Source of the DNA: Puccinia triticina
Taxonomy: Eukaryota; Basidiomycota; Pucciniomycetes; Pucciniales; Pucciniaceae
NCBI RefSeq assembly: GCF_026914185.1
Contig: NC_070569.1
Coordinates: 5,022,001 to 5,086,000 of the forward strand
Length of the DNA: 64,000 nt
Direction: 5' to 3'
The notes under the pieces: generated by a model
Seen by the model: only the letters and a program-made list of their open reading frames with translations
What the model was told of the DNA's origin: nothing
Database searches by the model: none
Program-made: the position numbers and the translations under genes
Shown here: in pieces, positions 34,027 through 44,400 of the stretch
How the letters are laid out: the number at the start of each line of letters is the position of its first letter
Numbering within the stretch: position 1 is the first letter of the stretch

Positions 34027-34787
34027 TGTGAGATTTCTCACCAAGGCAAAAGGCTTAGCACTCATAAAATTGAGAGAGCAGCCTGGAGCTGAATCAGCTG
34101 CGGAACTTGGTAAGCAAAGCAAGCCATCTTCCGCAGTCCAAACCAGCCGCAAGGCGTCGTAAAACTGACACATCAAATTTGATTTATGCAGGTCCGACAC
34201 CAGCAAGCAACAAAATCAGGCTTGTGGATAACCCCGGCTCCCAGCAATTAAGAGCTAGAATATCAGTCAACACCAAAGGTGAGTGACTGACAATTCAAAC
34301 TCTGAACGCAAAATGGAAAAGCTAATGCCTCCTTGATAAAAACCCCCAAACCCTCCAGACATTGTCAAAGAGGACAAGACCGACCACACCGTCTACTATC
34401 AAAGAGAAGTAGAGAAACACGGTGAGTGGCCGCGTTCCAGACTGGCAGAAAAGAAACAAAAAGGTTAATGAGAAATGCTCTACTTAGATAAAGTAGCGTC
34501 GTTACTCAGTCATTTTGCCTAGCACAACTCAGTGGACCCCAAGGGCCAGATACCCAAATTGGGTAAGGACTCCTGAGTCTTGAAGCATAGCAGAGGAGAA
34601 TAGATGAGCTGATACGGCGCATGTCAATATATTCCCTTTTTGTCAACTTCACACTAAGAGAGCAGCCTATTGCCTGCTCTTAGGTAAATCCTCAACACAA
34701 TTTCATTCCCTCACTCAGAATAAGTTGTAATGAGATTTACAAATTCTAATTAAGAAATAAAATCTCTTAGTTGTCTGAAATCTTTCA
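34027..34787 (+). mobile_element. Solo LTR of the copia family (761 bp)
   Basis: This solo LTR is homologous to the LTRs of the 35683-41422 element but in the opposite orientation. It starts TGTGAGATTTCTCACC, ends GAAATCTTTCA, and is flanked by ATTGG (34022-34026 and 34788-34792). It is clearly more diverged than the two LTRs of the full element are from each other. It keeps splice-bounded blocks at 34192-34278 (87 nt) and 34359-34421 (63 nt). Confidence 0.85.
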
Positions 34788-35009
34788 ATTGGGTGGAGTA
34801 AACCCTCCAGGCTCCAATTGATGAACACTCATCCCAGTCATTGATTAAAGGGTATGCTCCACTTGATGACCAAGTTTGGTTAATCAAGTGGAGTAGTCAG
34901 GTTTCTGCGAGGTGTGAGGAGGGACTAGGAGTAATGTGTATGTACAAGAAACTGGTTCCTATGGTACACCAATTCAGGTGAACCTATTTCTCAAGGATAC
35001 AAAAATAAA

Positions 35010-35221
35010 TGGATGAATTCTTTTCAAGTCTGGGAGCCTCCCAGACCTCAATTTACACAACCGAACACTTAATTTTCAGCATAAAGGAGAATTTTTTCCT
35101 CAGACTTTACTATTAGTTTGTTGCTTTCATTTTTGCTGTTCATTGTTTTGGTAGGTGTCTTAATTTAGGAGTTAGAGGGGCATCTAGAGCTCTCTAAATG
35201 CTGACAGGAAGTAATCTAGTG
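35010..35221. mobile_element. MITE, GGATGACTTCCCGTC family, diverged copy
   Basis: This copy resembles 59141-59347 over its whole length. Shared landmarks are AAGTCTGGGAGCCTCCCAGA, TAGGTGTCTTAATTTAGGA and GCATCTAGAGCTCTCTAAAT. The terminal repeats have decayed. Confidence 0.6.
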
Positions 35222-35682
35222 GCAAAGTGCTTTTTTGATTCAAGCAGGAATCCATTCCAAAAAAACCCAAAATGTATGGCCGTACACACCCTCAGTTTAC
35301 AGCAGCTCTTCAACATTTCAAAGATCATCTCCACCTCTGACTCATTGGTGGTGGTTTGGGGTTCAGAAAGAGGATTGATAATATTTCAAAGCTTCAAAAG
35401 GGCTGGCAGATTGGATGGAAAGGTCAGGAATTTTCACAGAGGGCAGGAAAATTATGAATCAGATCTGAGGATATAACAAGATTGGGAAATTGGTGGCTGC
35501 TATATGGTTCAGAGTAAGTATCACACTTCCTATCATTGAATTTTGAGTGGAACTTGAAATCTGGGGTTGGGAAATCTTGTGGGACATGCCATCATACCCT
35601 GAGCACAATACAGCTTAGAATAGCCAAAACCCCAAATAGTGGAAATGAAAGCAATGAGTGTCTTAGGAAAACACTTCCATTT
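35222..35682. other. Spacer with a MITE fragment split by the copia insertion
   Basis: The last about 45 bp (TTAGGAAAACACTTCC) resemble the middle of the GGATGACTTCCCGTC MITE family, and the matching remainder lies at 41423-41500 beyond the copia element. The copia element therefore seems to have inserted into this MITE copy. The rest is non-coding. Confidence 0.5.
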
Positions 35683-36478
35683 TGAAAGAATTCAGACGAC
35701 TAAGAGAATTTTATTCCTTAGTAACAGTTTCTAATTACAACTTGATCATAATTAGGTAGAATAAATGAGGGTGAAGATTTACCTAAGAGCAGGCAATTAG
35801 GCCGCTCTCTTAGCGTGAAGCTGATAAGGATGGGATGAGTAGATGGACGGCTGTTCTAATGTTTAACCTGCGTTGGTCTAGGCAGCAAGTACCGTTAGTT
35901 AATCTATTCTTCTCTCATCATTCCTCAAGACTTAATTGTCCTTACCCAATTCGGGTTTCTGGCCCTTAGGGTCCACTTGGTTGTTCTAGGCGAAACGGCG
36001 GAGTAGCGATGCTGTCTTGTCTGAGCGGAGCATTACTCATTAGCTTCTTTGTTTCTTTTTGCCAGCTTGGGACACGACCACTCACCGTTTCTCTCTACTT
36101 CTCTTTGGTAGTAGGCGGTGCGGTTGGTCTTGTCCTCCTCGACAATGTCTAGGGGATTTGAGATTTTCATGGAAGAGGCATTAGCTTACCATGTCGCTTT
36201 CAGAGTTTCGAGATGTCAGTCGCTCACTTTTGGTGTCGACTGATATTCTAGCTCTTAGTTGCTGAGAGCCGGGATTAACCACGAGCCTGATTTTGTTGCT
36301 CGCTGGTGTCGGACCTGCATACATCAAATTTGATGTGTCAGTTTTACGACGCCTCGCGGCTGTTTTGGACTGCGGAAGATGGTTCGCTTTGCTTACCAAG
36401 TTCCGCAGCTGATTCAGCTCCGGGCCGCTCTCTCAATTTATGAGCGCTAAGCCTTTTGCCTTGGTGAGAAATCTCACA
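35683..36478 (-). repeat. 3' LTR of the copia element
   Basis: This LTR is 796 bp, like its partner, and about 99 percent identical by eye. The RNase H reading frame enters it without a stop (GGCEISHQGKRLSAHKL...) and reaches the first internal splice donor in phase with the following 87-nt block. Confidence 0.85.
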
Positions 36479-39400
36479 GCCTCCCGTGCTTCGAGTTGAA
36501 AGATGTGAAGCAGGCCCAGGAACCGGTATGACGGATAGGCGAGCAAGAGATTTGCAAATGACAGTTCTTCCTGTCGGTTTAGTGAGGAAATCGGCAACGT
36601 TCTCAGTTGTCTTCACGTACAAGGCAAGAATTAAGCCAACCGCTATGAGCTCTCGAACGAAATGTAGACGTATTGACATGTGTTTAGTTCTGAAGCTGTT
36701 CTGTGATGTCTCGCTTTTTGCAAGATCCAGTGCGCCTCTGTTGTCAATGTAGACCCGAATTGCCGAGATTCTTGGATGTATTGCCGTCTCTCCCACTAGA
36801 TTGGCCACTCAAGCTAAATCCCTGCCCAAGTCTGAGAATGCGTTGTATTCAGCTTCCGTCGTCGAGAGAGACACGGTGGGCTGTTTTGAGGATTTCCAGT
36901 TGATGAGATGGCTGCCTGCTTGCACAACAAAGCCGGAAGTTGATCTTCTGGTATCCGGGCAGTTGCCCCAGTCCGAGTCCACAAAGGCCTGAAAACCGGC
37001 CAGTTGCTGCTTGATGCAGGTCAGGCCAATTTGCCTCGTTCCCTTCAGGTATTGGAAAGCTTGAACAGCTGAATGGAAATGTTTGATTCCGGGACGTTCT
37101 AGATACTGCAATAGCGTACTCACTGCATACACAATGTCCGGTTGAGTCAGGATGCTCAGGTAGTTTAGAGATCCGACTAGTGCCCGGTAGTTGATCCTGG
37201 TGTCCTCAAACGCCTTGATTTCTCCTGCTGTTGCTTTCTTGAGGTGCTCTTGAGGATTTAACGGACAGGATGCAGGGTGCAAGTTTTGAAAGCCAAATTC
37301 TTCGAGTTTGCAATCAATGTACTGGGTTTGGTTCACTTGCAGGCCGTCTCGAAACCGCTCAATGTTCATGCCCAAGAGAAACTGTGCTTGGCCCATGTAT
37401 TTTATCTCAAACTTGGCTTCCATTTCAGCCTTGAAGACTTTGGTTTTGTCACTAATTATCACCAGGTCGTCAATGTGCGCAAATATCCACGTGGCCGGCT
37501 TGTCTGCCGCTGATGTACGCCAGAATACACACGGATCCGACAGAGCTGCTTTAAAGCCAAGAGTGAATAAATAGGAGGAGAGCCGTTTGTACCACACCAG
37601 TGGAGCTTGCCTAAGCCCTTATATTGCCTTTTTAAGCTCCAGTACTGAGTTAGGCGGGCATTCGAGTCCAGGTGGCGGCAAGAGCGTGACCTTGTCCTCA
37701 AGGGGACAGGTTAGAAAGGCGCTGCGAATGTCTAGCTGGTGGATTTGAAGACCATGGTTGATGGCAAACGACAGAAGCAGCCTGATTCAAAATTGAGTCC
37801 GTGGGTCTGTTTGAATCCTTGCGCGCAAATGCGCGCTTTGAATTCAATCACTTGATTCTCAGAACCCAATTTCTTTTGATACGCCCACGTTGCTGGAATG
37901 GGGTTGTCCAATTCAACTTGCACGCGGACTATCCAGACGCCGTGCTTGTTCATGTTATCGATTTCCTTCTTTTCAGCCGCTTCCCATTGGTGACTTTTGG
38001 GACCGGTCATTGCTTGTTTGTGATTCTTTGGCTTGATGGATACCGTGACAGTGTAGGCTTGCTTCCTCTCCCGCTTTCCGCTGACGATGTTCCTCTGGTC
38101 AATGCCGCCAATGATGACTTTAGGCAGTTGAGGTTGGATGTCAGCCTCCGGCGAGGACGGTGGCGCGTCTGCGCGCTCAGGGGAATGTGTTGCCCGCAGT
38201 TTTTTGGACTATCTCGCTCATTTGTTGCTCTTCCAGGGTGTCATTGGCTTGAGGTTTGCTTGCAGGAGGTTCTGGCTCAATGTCTTCTTCCTCAAATGGC
38301 AAAACTGCTTCAGCGGTGAAGTTAGGCAGTTTTTCCGCGCTGCTTAGAAGGTTGCCTCCTCAAACAGAGCCGCACGCTGGGAATGTAGCTTCATCGAAAT
38401 GCGCCTGCTTGACGGTAAAGACCTGTTTGTCTTCTATTCTACATATTTTGTAGGAGGAGTAATCATTCTCATAGCCGACCAAGACCCCTTCCCATGAGAT
38501 TGAGCTAAATTTTTCCGTTCGTTGTTGTTTAGGTTTCACCACCCACACCCTGCATCCAAAGGGCCTGAAAAAATTCATGTTAGGAGTCGTTCTGAAGAGA
38601 AGCTCGACCGGGCTTTTCTTGCTCTTTGACAGGGAGGATAAGCAGTTCGTTGTTGCTGTCGCCGTGCGCACGGCCTCTCCCCACCATTGTGGCGCCAAGT
38701 TTGCCTGCATAAGCAAGCATTGGGTCATCTCAATCACTGTACGATTCGCTCTCTCCGCCAGGCCGTTGTTTTGCGGAGTGTAGGGCGGCGCCACGTTATG
38801 CTGGATGCCGTTGTCTTTGAGGAGTTCGCCTAAAGTTCTGTTGCAGAACTCTCCGCCGCCGTCGGTGACCAGCTTTTTCATTAGATGGCCGGTCTGTTTC
38901 TCAAAGAGTCGCCGGAAGTTGTCAATGGCTTCCACGGCTTGATTCTTTTCCTTGAGTATCGCGGTATGTTTGTAACCGGTGTGTTGATCCACTAGGGTCA
39001 GAAAATACCTAGCGTTTCCGTTGGTGGGGGGTGAGATTGGTCCGACAAGGTCGCCGTGGATAATTTCCAGCGGGGCACTTGAGGGCTTGAAGTGGCTGGT
39101 GCACGGGATTCGGACCGCCTTGCCTTGCATGCAAGCGTTGCAAGCATGGGTTTTCTCCAGGTTGAGCTGCAAGGGAACTGCTGCTGCGATCCTTGCTGAA
39201 CTGGCGTGTCCAAGTCGGTTGTGCCACCTCACAAAGTCGGACAGTGGTGTGGCCGCCTCGGTCAAGAGTCCGACTACCAAGTTTTCAGGGTCGAGAACAC
39301 CCTTTATCTCAAGCAAGTCGTTGCTAATGTCGACACCAAATGGCTCGCCGTTGTTGATCTTGACTGCGAAGCCGTCCGCACCTTGCTGAATGATGGCTTT

Positions 39401-40510
39401 GGTTTTCATCAGCTGGACGAATGACACTAGGTTACGTGTTAACTTTGGGACATAAAGAGCGTCTTTCAGCGTGAGGGTTCCACTGTTGGCTAGCGGAAGA
39501 GTTGCATCGCCACAAGCCGTTGCTACAAGGTCACCAGGACCGCTTCCTGTTGCAATGTCAATGTTAACTGAGCTCGTCTGTTTGAAGTAACCGAGCGCAG
39601 TTAGCATATGATTGCTAGCGCCGGAATCAAGAATCGTCGTGAGGTGTTGTTTAGGAATTGAGTTTGACAGGTAGCTGAACGAGGGTCTTATGTTGGATTC
39701 CGGCGGTGATTCTTGGTGAGAGGCAGTAGTGTGGTAGGTTGATCCCTTTTCCTTCTCTTTCTGATCCTTTTTCTTCTCCATCGCTTCCTGGAACTTCGAG
39801 GGGTGGAGTGTCCAGCAGTCTTTCTCTGAATGCTTTGCCGCAGGATTGTGCTTATGGTCGTGGCATCTGATTGGATTGTAAGCTTTCTTCCGTTTGTTGG
39901 ACGCGTCCGTGGCCAGTGCTGTTGTGGTGCCACTCCCTGAGTTGGTTTCCTGAGCTTTTCGTTTGTTTGACTTTTCGAAACGACCCACCTCGCGCAGACG
40001 GTTAATGACGAACTTAGGCTTGCCCAACAAGTTTAAATCACCAAACAGACTCTGCATCAGAAAAGGCCGTTTCTTGGTTATTCTGCTTCTTATGCTACAG
40101 CAGATGACAAAATCCGGGACGACCATGGATAAAGATTTGAACTTTGCTAGGCATTCTTCTATGCCAATGATGTAGGCCGCCATATCGTCGTTAAACTGGG
40201 TATCTTCCCACTTCGCCCAGACTTTGTAACTCGCTAGGATCGAGTCAGAGGCATACACTGACTTGAACATCTGCCACAACTCGTAGGGGTTCTTCGAGTT
40301 GTTTTTCTTGACTATAGTATTGAAAACTCCGTCGGTGAGGTTGGAGCATAGCAGATTGGCGGCCTTTTGCGCCTTGGTCTTGTTCCTTTGAGTCATGTCG
40401 GGTAATGGTGGCTCATCAATGAAGTGCTCCAGATTCAATTCTGCAAGAACCATGCGGATCTTCTTTTCCCAGATCTCGAAGTTCTCGCCGGTGAACTTTG
40501 GAACCTTCAT
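36479..40510 (-). pseudogene. copia gag-pol polyprotein, disrupted
   Basis: Gag begins at 40510; a further upstream ATG at 40563 is one base out of frame. Downstream come a Cys/His-rich segment (CHDHKHNPAAKHSEKDCW), protease (LDSGASNHM), integrase (WHNRLGH...CNACMQGK; TDGGGEF; GLAERANRT), reverse transcriptase (IFAHIDDLVIISD in place of the usual YVDD context) and RNase H (STTEAEYNA). Visible lesions are a TGA stop at 38360-38362, a one-base frameshift near 38177-38182, loss of the segment between GLNFE and LLLSFAINHG near 37785 with a frame change, a TAA stop at 37619-37621 where relatives have Tyr in AIYGLRQAP, and a TGA stop at 36809-36811. After the last stop the RNase H frame runs on into the 3' LTR. 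Confidence 0.9.
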
Positions 40511-40626
40511 GGTGGGTTTGCCCCGATGCTGGATTCGCTAGATTCATTATTGGAATCGGCCATTTTGTTGACCTGCTCCTAGTCGATCGAAATAGAGGTG
40601 CTGTTCGAGCTTCAAGACTGTAAATC

Positions 40627-41422
40627 TGAAGTAATTCAGACAACTAAGAGAATTTTATTCCTTAGTAACAGTTTCTAATTACAACTTGATCATAATTAGG
40701 TAGAATAAATGAGGGTGAAGATTTACCTAAGAGCAGGCAATTAGGCCGCTCTCTTAGCGTGAAGCTGATAAGGATGGGATGAGTAGATGGACGGCTGTTC
40801 TAATGTTTAACCTGCGTCGGTCTAGGCAGCGAGTACCGTTAGTTCATCTATTCTTCTCTCATCATTCCTCAAGACTTAATTGTCCTTACCCAATTCGGGT
40901 TTCTGGCCCTTAGGGTCCACTTGGTTGTTCTAGGCGAAACGGCGGAGTAGCGATGCTGTCTTGTCTGAGCGGAGCATTACTCATTAGCTTCTTTGTTTCT
41001 TTTTGCCAGCTTGGGACACGACCACTCACCGTTTCTCTCTACTTCTCTTTGGTAGTAGGCGGTGCGGTCGGTCTTGTCCTCCTCGACAATGTCTAGGGGA
41101 TTTGAGATTTTCATGGAAGAGGCATTAGCTTACCATGTCGCTTTCAGAGTTTCGAGATGTCAGTCGCTCACTTTTGGTGTCGACTGATATTCTAGCTCTT
41201 AGTTGCTGAGAGCCGGGATTAACCACGAGCCTGATTTTGTTGCTCGCTGGTGTCGGACCTGCATACATCAAATTTGATGTGTCAGTTTTACGACGCCTCG
41301 CGGCTGTTTTGGACTGCGGAAGATGGTTCGCTTTGCTTACCAAGTTCCGCAGCTGATTCAGCTTCGGGCCGCTCTCTCAATTTATGAGCGCTAAGCCTTT
41401 TGCCTTGGTGAGAAATCTCACA
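40627..41422 (-). repeat. 5' LTR of the copia element
   Basis: The 796-bp LTR carries four splice-bounded blocks on the minus strand: from the LTR start to 41341 (donor GTAAGC), 41258-41172 (87 nt), 41092-41030 (63 nt, donor GTGAGT) and 40929-40890 (donor GTAAGG). Each block starts after an AG and ends before a GT in a good context. Confidence 0.8.
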
Positions 41423-41749
41423 CATTTCACTGAAAATTAAGAGTTTGGGTGTGTAAATTGAGATCTGGGAGGCTCCAAGACTTGAAGGGAAGTCATCCAA
41501 TTAAGGTTTTCACTTACAAGCCTCAGTCTGTCAGCCAATTTTGCTGGAGAGTTAAGTAATTTCCAAAACCAGCAAGCAGTTCAGTGCAAGCAACCAGCAG
41601 CTCTCACCCTCAAATGTGAACCATCCCAGCATAAGAGGTATATTATCATACTATTGAGACTTAGTAAGACAAATGTAGATGTCTGAATTACTGAATCCTG
41701 ATTGCATGCATTGCAGCTACTTTAGGTACGCAGACCCAAAAGCAATAGA

Positions 41750-42420
41750 TATGGCAACAATCCGCTGCGCCACTTGCCAAAAGTAAGAGAATCAAATTGC
41801 CGCTATGTCCCACGGGCAATTAGCGGTAGCGCGGCGACAATAATGCCCACCTTTGCTCAAAACATGTTCAGCGATGGCGAACATCCGCTGCATAAGTGGT
41901 GGATAGCAGACGTGTAGCGGGTGTGTGCGACGGCTGCACTTTGCATGGCAGTGGTTGGTGAGCAGAGTTGGTTCTCAGACCTCCTTTCATCTCAGTTAGA
42001 ATCTTCCGGTGATGGCCCGCAACAGTAGCGAAGAGTTGATGCATTACCGCTATGTCATGTGCGCCATCACCTGAACCCGCGGATAGCGGACATTTATTCC
42101 TCTTTCCCTTCTCCTTCCCATCTGCATCTTTTATTATCCTGCTTGATTTCTATCATAGACTCCTCCTCTTCTGTTTCTTTTTTTCCCCCGTGGAATGTGG
42201 AAAAGCGGTTTTGGACCGCCGAGCTACCAGCCGATTAGGCTAAATTCCCCTGCGCTACCGCTGAAAAGCACCGATTCACGAATGCTACGCGCTTGCTGAT
42301 TTTTCAGGGAACCCAAAAACCGAGTAGCCCTGCGAACTGGAGGATACATCATCCAGTACAGCGGTCGTAAGATTCAAAAATCTCTGCGCTGCGCTAAAGG
42401 CAGCTTAGCGGCTTATACAT
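41750..42420. repeat. CGCTA-rich low-complexity repeat
   Basis: The segment is rich in variants of TAGCGG, CCGCTA and GCGCTA in both orientations, like 12120-12440 and 59987-60459. I could not define its borders. Confidence 0.45.
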
Positions 42421-44400
42421 TGTTGCTCTAATAATCTCACTCAAGGCGCTTGTCTCATAATTAGTGCCAAATTTATTTCTGTTCTTTGTCGTCATAATGT
42501 CAGTTCCCAAAAATCTGATACCCCTTAACCGGTTCATGGCCAGAGCCACGTGTTAAAGACCAACACATGGAGATCTAGGTCTGGCAGCTTCTTGACCAAA
42601 ATGATATATTTATTTATGTGCAAGCGACATTGTATCTAATCTAATCAAGTCAGCATTTCCCATCTTGCCGGTGGATTGAGTTGCCTTGAATTAATGCTGT
42701 GATTAGTTTCAGGGTTTATAATCATCACTGCCGCCGGATTGTTTAATTTTTGAATTGGATGCCATCTACACCTAACCGGAATTGATGTTAATCCTTTTCT
42801 TTGTTTGTGAATAATCACAAGGGCAAGCTCTTGAGGGTGAGCCCTTTGGCATCTTCCGAGGCCCATGACTACCCATCGGGTCCCTCGCTCCCCGTTTCCT
42901 CTGCTCGGCGCTCATCGCTCGTACGCGATCTTCCTACCGACCTGTGAGTTTCTGTGAGCAATGTTTCTGAAGCACCGCGTCAAAGACCCATTTTCAAAAG
43001 CGGATACCATGTCACATGTCATATGGAGGCAGTTGTTTTGTTAAGAATCGTGCTGTGTTTTGAAGCTTTTATAGGAGGTGCAAGTCGTGAGGGGCCAGGG
43101 GCACCATAGTTTCCTCTCCACCTCTACAGCTTTTGTTGGTTTGAATGAGAAAATCGGTAAAATGAAAGTGGTGTTAGACTCACTAACTCCAAACCTCTTC
43201 TCAGTCTCTCGTGCCATTGCCATCGACCAAATCACTGTGACAGGTGGTTCTGACAACTTGATCTGTACAAGTCGTTTATGGCAGGTTTACGGTACAAAGT
43301 AAAGTGCTGGCCTCGGTAAGAGTCTCTCAGGTATCAGACTTTGTTCAATTCAGAGCGCAGTGGATATCTCTATGTCCATCATCTATCATTTGATTGGATG
43401 ACATTTCCAGGTCATCAGGGCTGCCCAGGGCAGGGAGTCTTGAGTTACATTATGGACGGATACGTGTTTTAAATCCCTCGAATAGCATCGCACCCTATGC
43501 TTATCTTGACACAGGGCAACCAGCCCGGTTCGGGGGGCTGACTGCGACTTGTCTCTTCAATCCCGCATGTATGCCAGGTCTCAACGAGTCCCGACAACAT
43601 AACCAGGCGTAAGGAGACCTACATAAATATAAAATCGAGCTCCGGCTCCTCAAACCGGTATGTGTTTGTATATTTACCTAAATCGATATCTCAACGCCCT
43701 GGCTCTTGCTGAAGTGGTTTCAAACGCAGTCAGACCCCCAGATACAATACATACTGTGGTGGAGAGTCCGAAAGATAATGATTTAAGAACGTGCTTCAAA
43801 CTTCTTTGTATTTTTGTTCAATGACGTTCAAGAGGAAACGCAAGGCTAGAGATATGTCACATGAGAAGTTCATCGACATCAATCCCAGGCGCAGGCGCAT
43901 TGCTCCTGCAACTTTTATCAGGGAGTGGAACACTCGGCAGTACAAGGCCAGCTAAAAGGTGACAATACATGCTGGAGATAAAGCGATTGTATGGGCCGAT
44001 CGGCCAATAAAATTGCTATTCTCTTCCGAAACTGGTGTATTTGATTCCTGTTGCATCTTGCCAAGCGGATGGATAATTCTTTTGGCCTGGATGGCTCTGG
44101 ATCACGTTCATAACCTCATCGAGGGGTTGATTAGCAGGGGAGGCTTGGCTGTGCTGCTTACAATTTACATAAACATGACAAATTTGCGTGTGTGGGACAA
44201 GTGTGACATCGATCTACAATCCTGGGGCTTGTTGTAACACGACGTATCCAAGGAGAAATGGAAAGGGCCATATGCCTGTGAGAAGACCCTAAGGCAAGCA
44301 CTGCTAGGACGCTTATAGACAGAGGGGAAAGAAGGTGGACTGAAATTCAAATGAGAAACACGATTCCAAAGCAAAACAATCAAAACAAGCAACAGTCCAT
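42421..44400. other. Intergenic region without recognised genes
   Basis: Open frames at 43041-43302 and 43959-44237 overlap on both strands or lack motifs, and I cannot support either as a gene. No repeat was recognised. Confidence 0.4.

Larger units (their letters stand above)
35683..41422 (-). mobile_element. Ty1/copia retrotransposon, complete but coding-defective
   Basis: The element is 5740 bp, oriented on the minus strand. Both LTRs are 796 bp (5' LTR 40627-41422, 3' LTR 35683-36478), start TGTGAGATTT and end in CA. The target duplication is CATTT (35678-35682 and 41423-41427). By eye the LTRs differ at roughly eight positions, which indicates a recent insertion. A purine-rich GCACGGGAGGC precedes the 3' LTR. 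The order protease, integrase, reverse transcriptase, RNase H defines Ty1/copia. Coding is broken at several places, so this copy could move only in trans. Confidence 0.93.

Noticed and set aside
43041..43302. Overlapping open frames on both strands
   Set aside because: Neither shows a domain or splice partners. I could not decide that either is coding.
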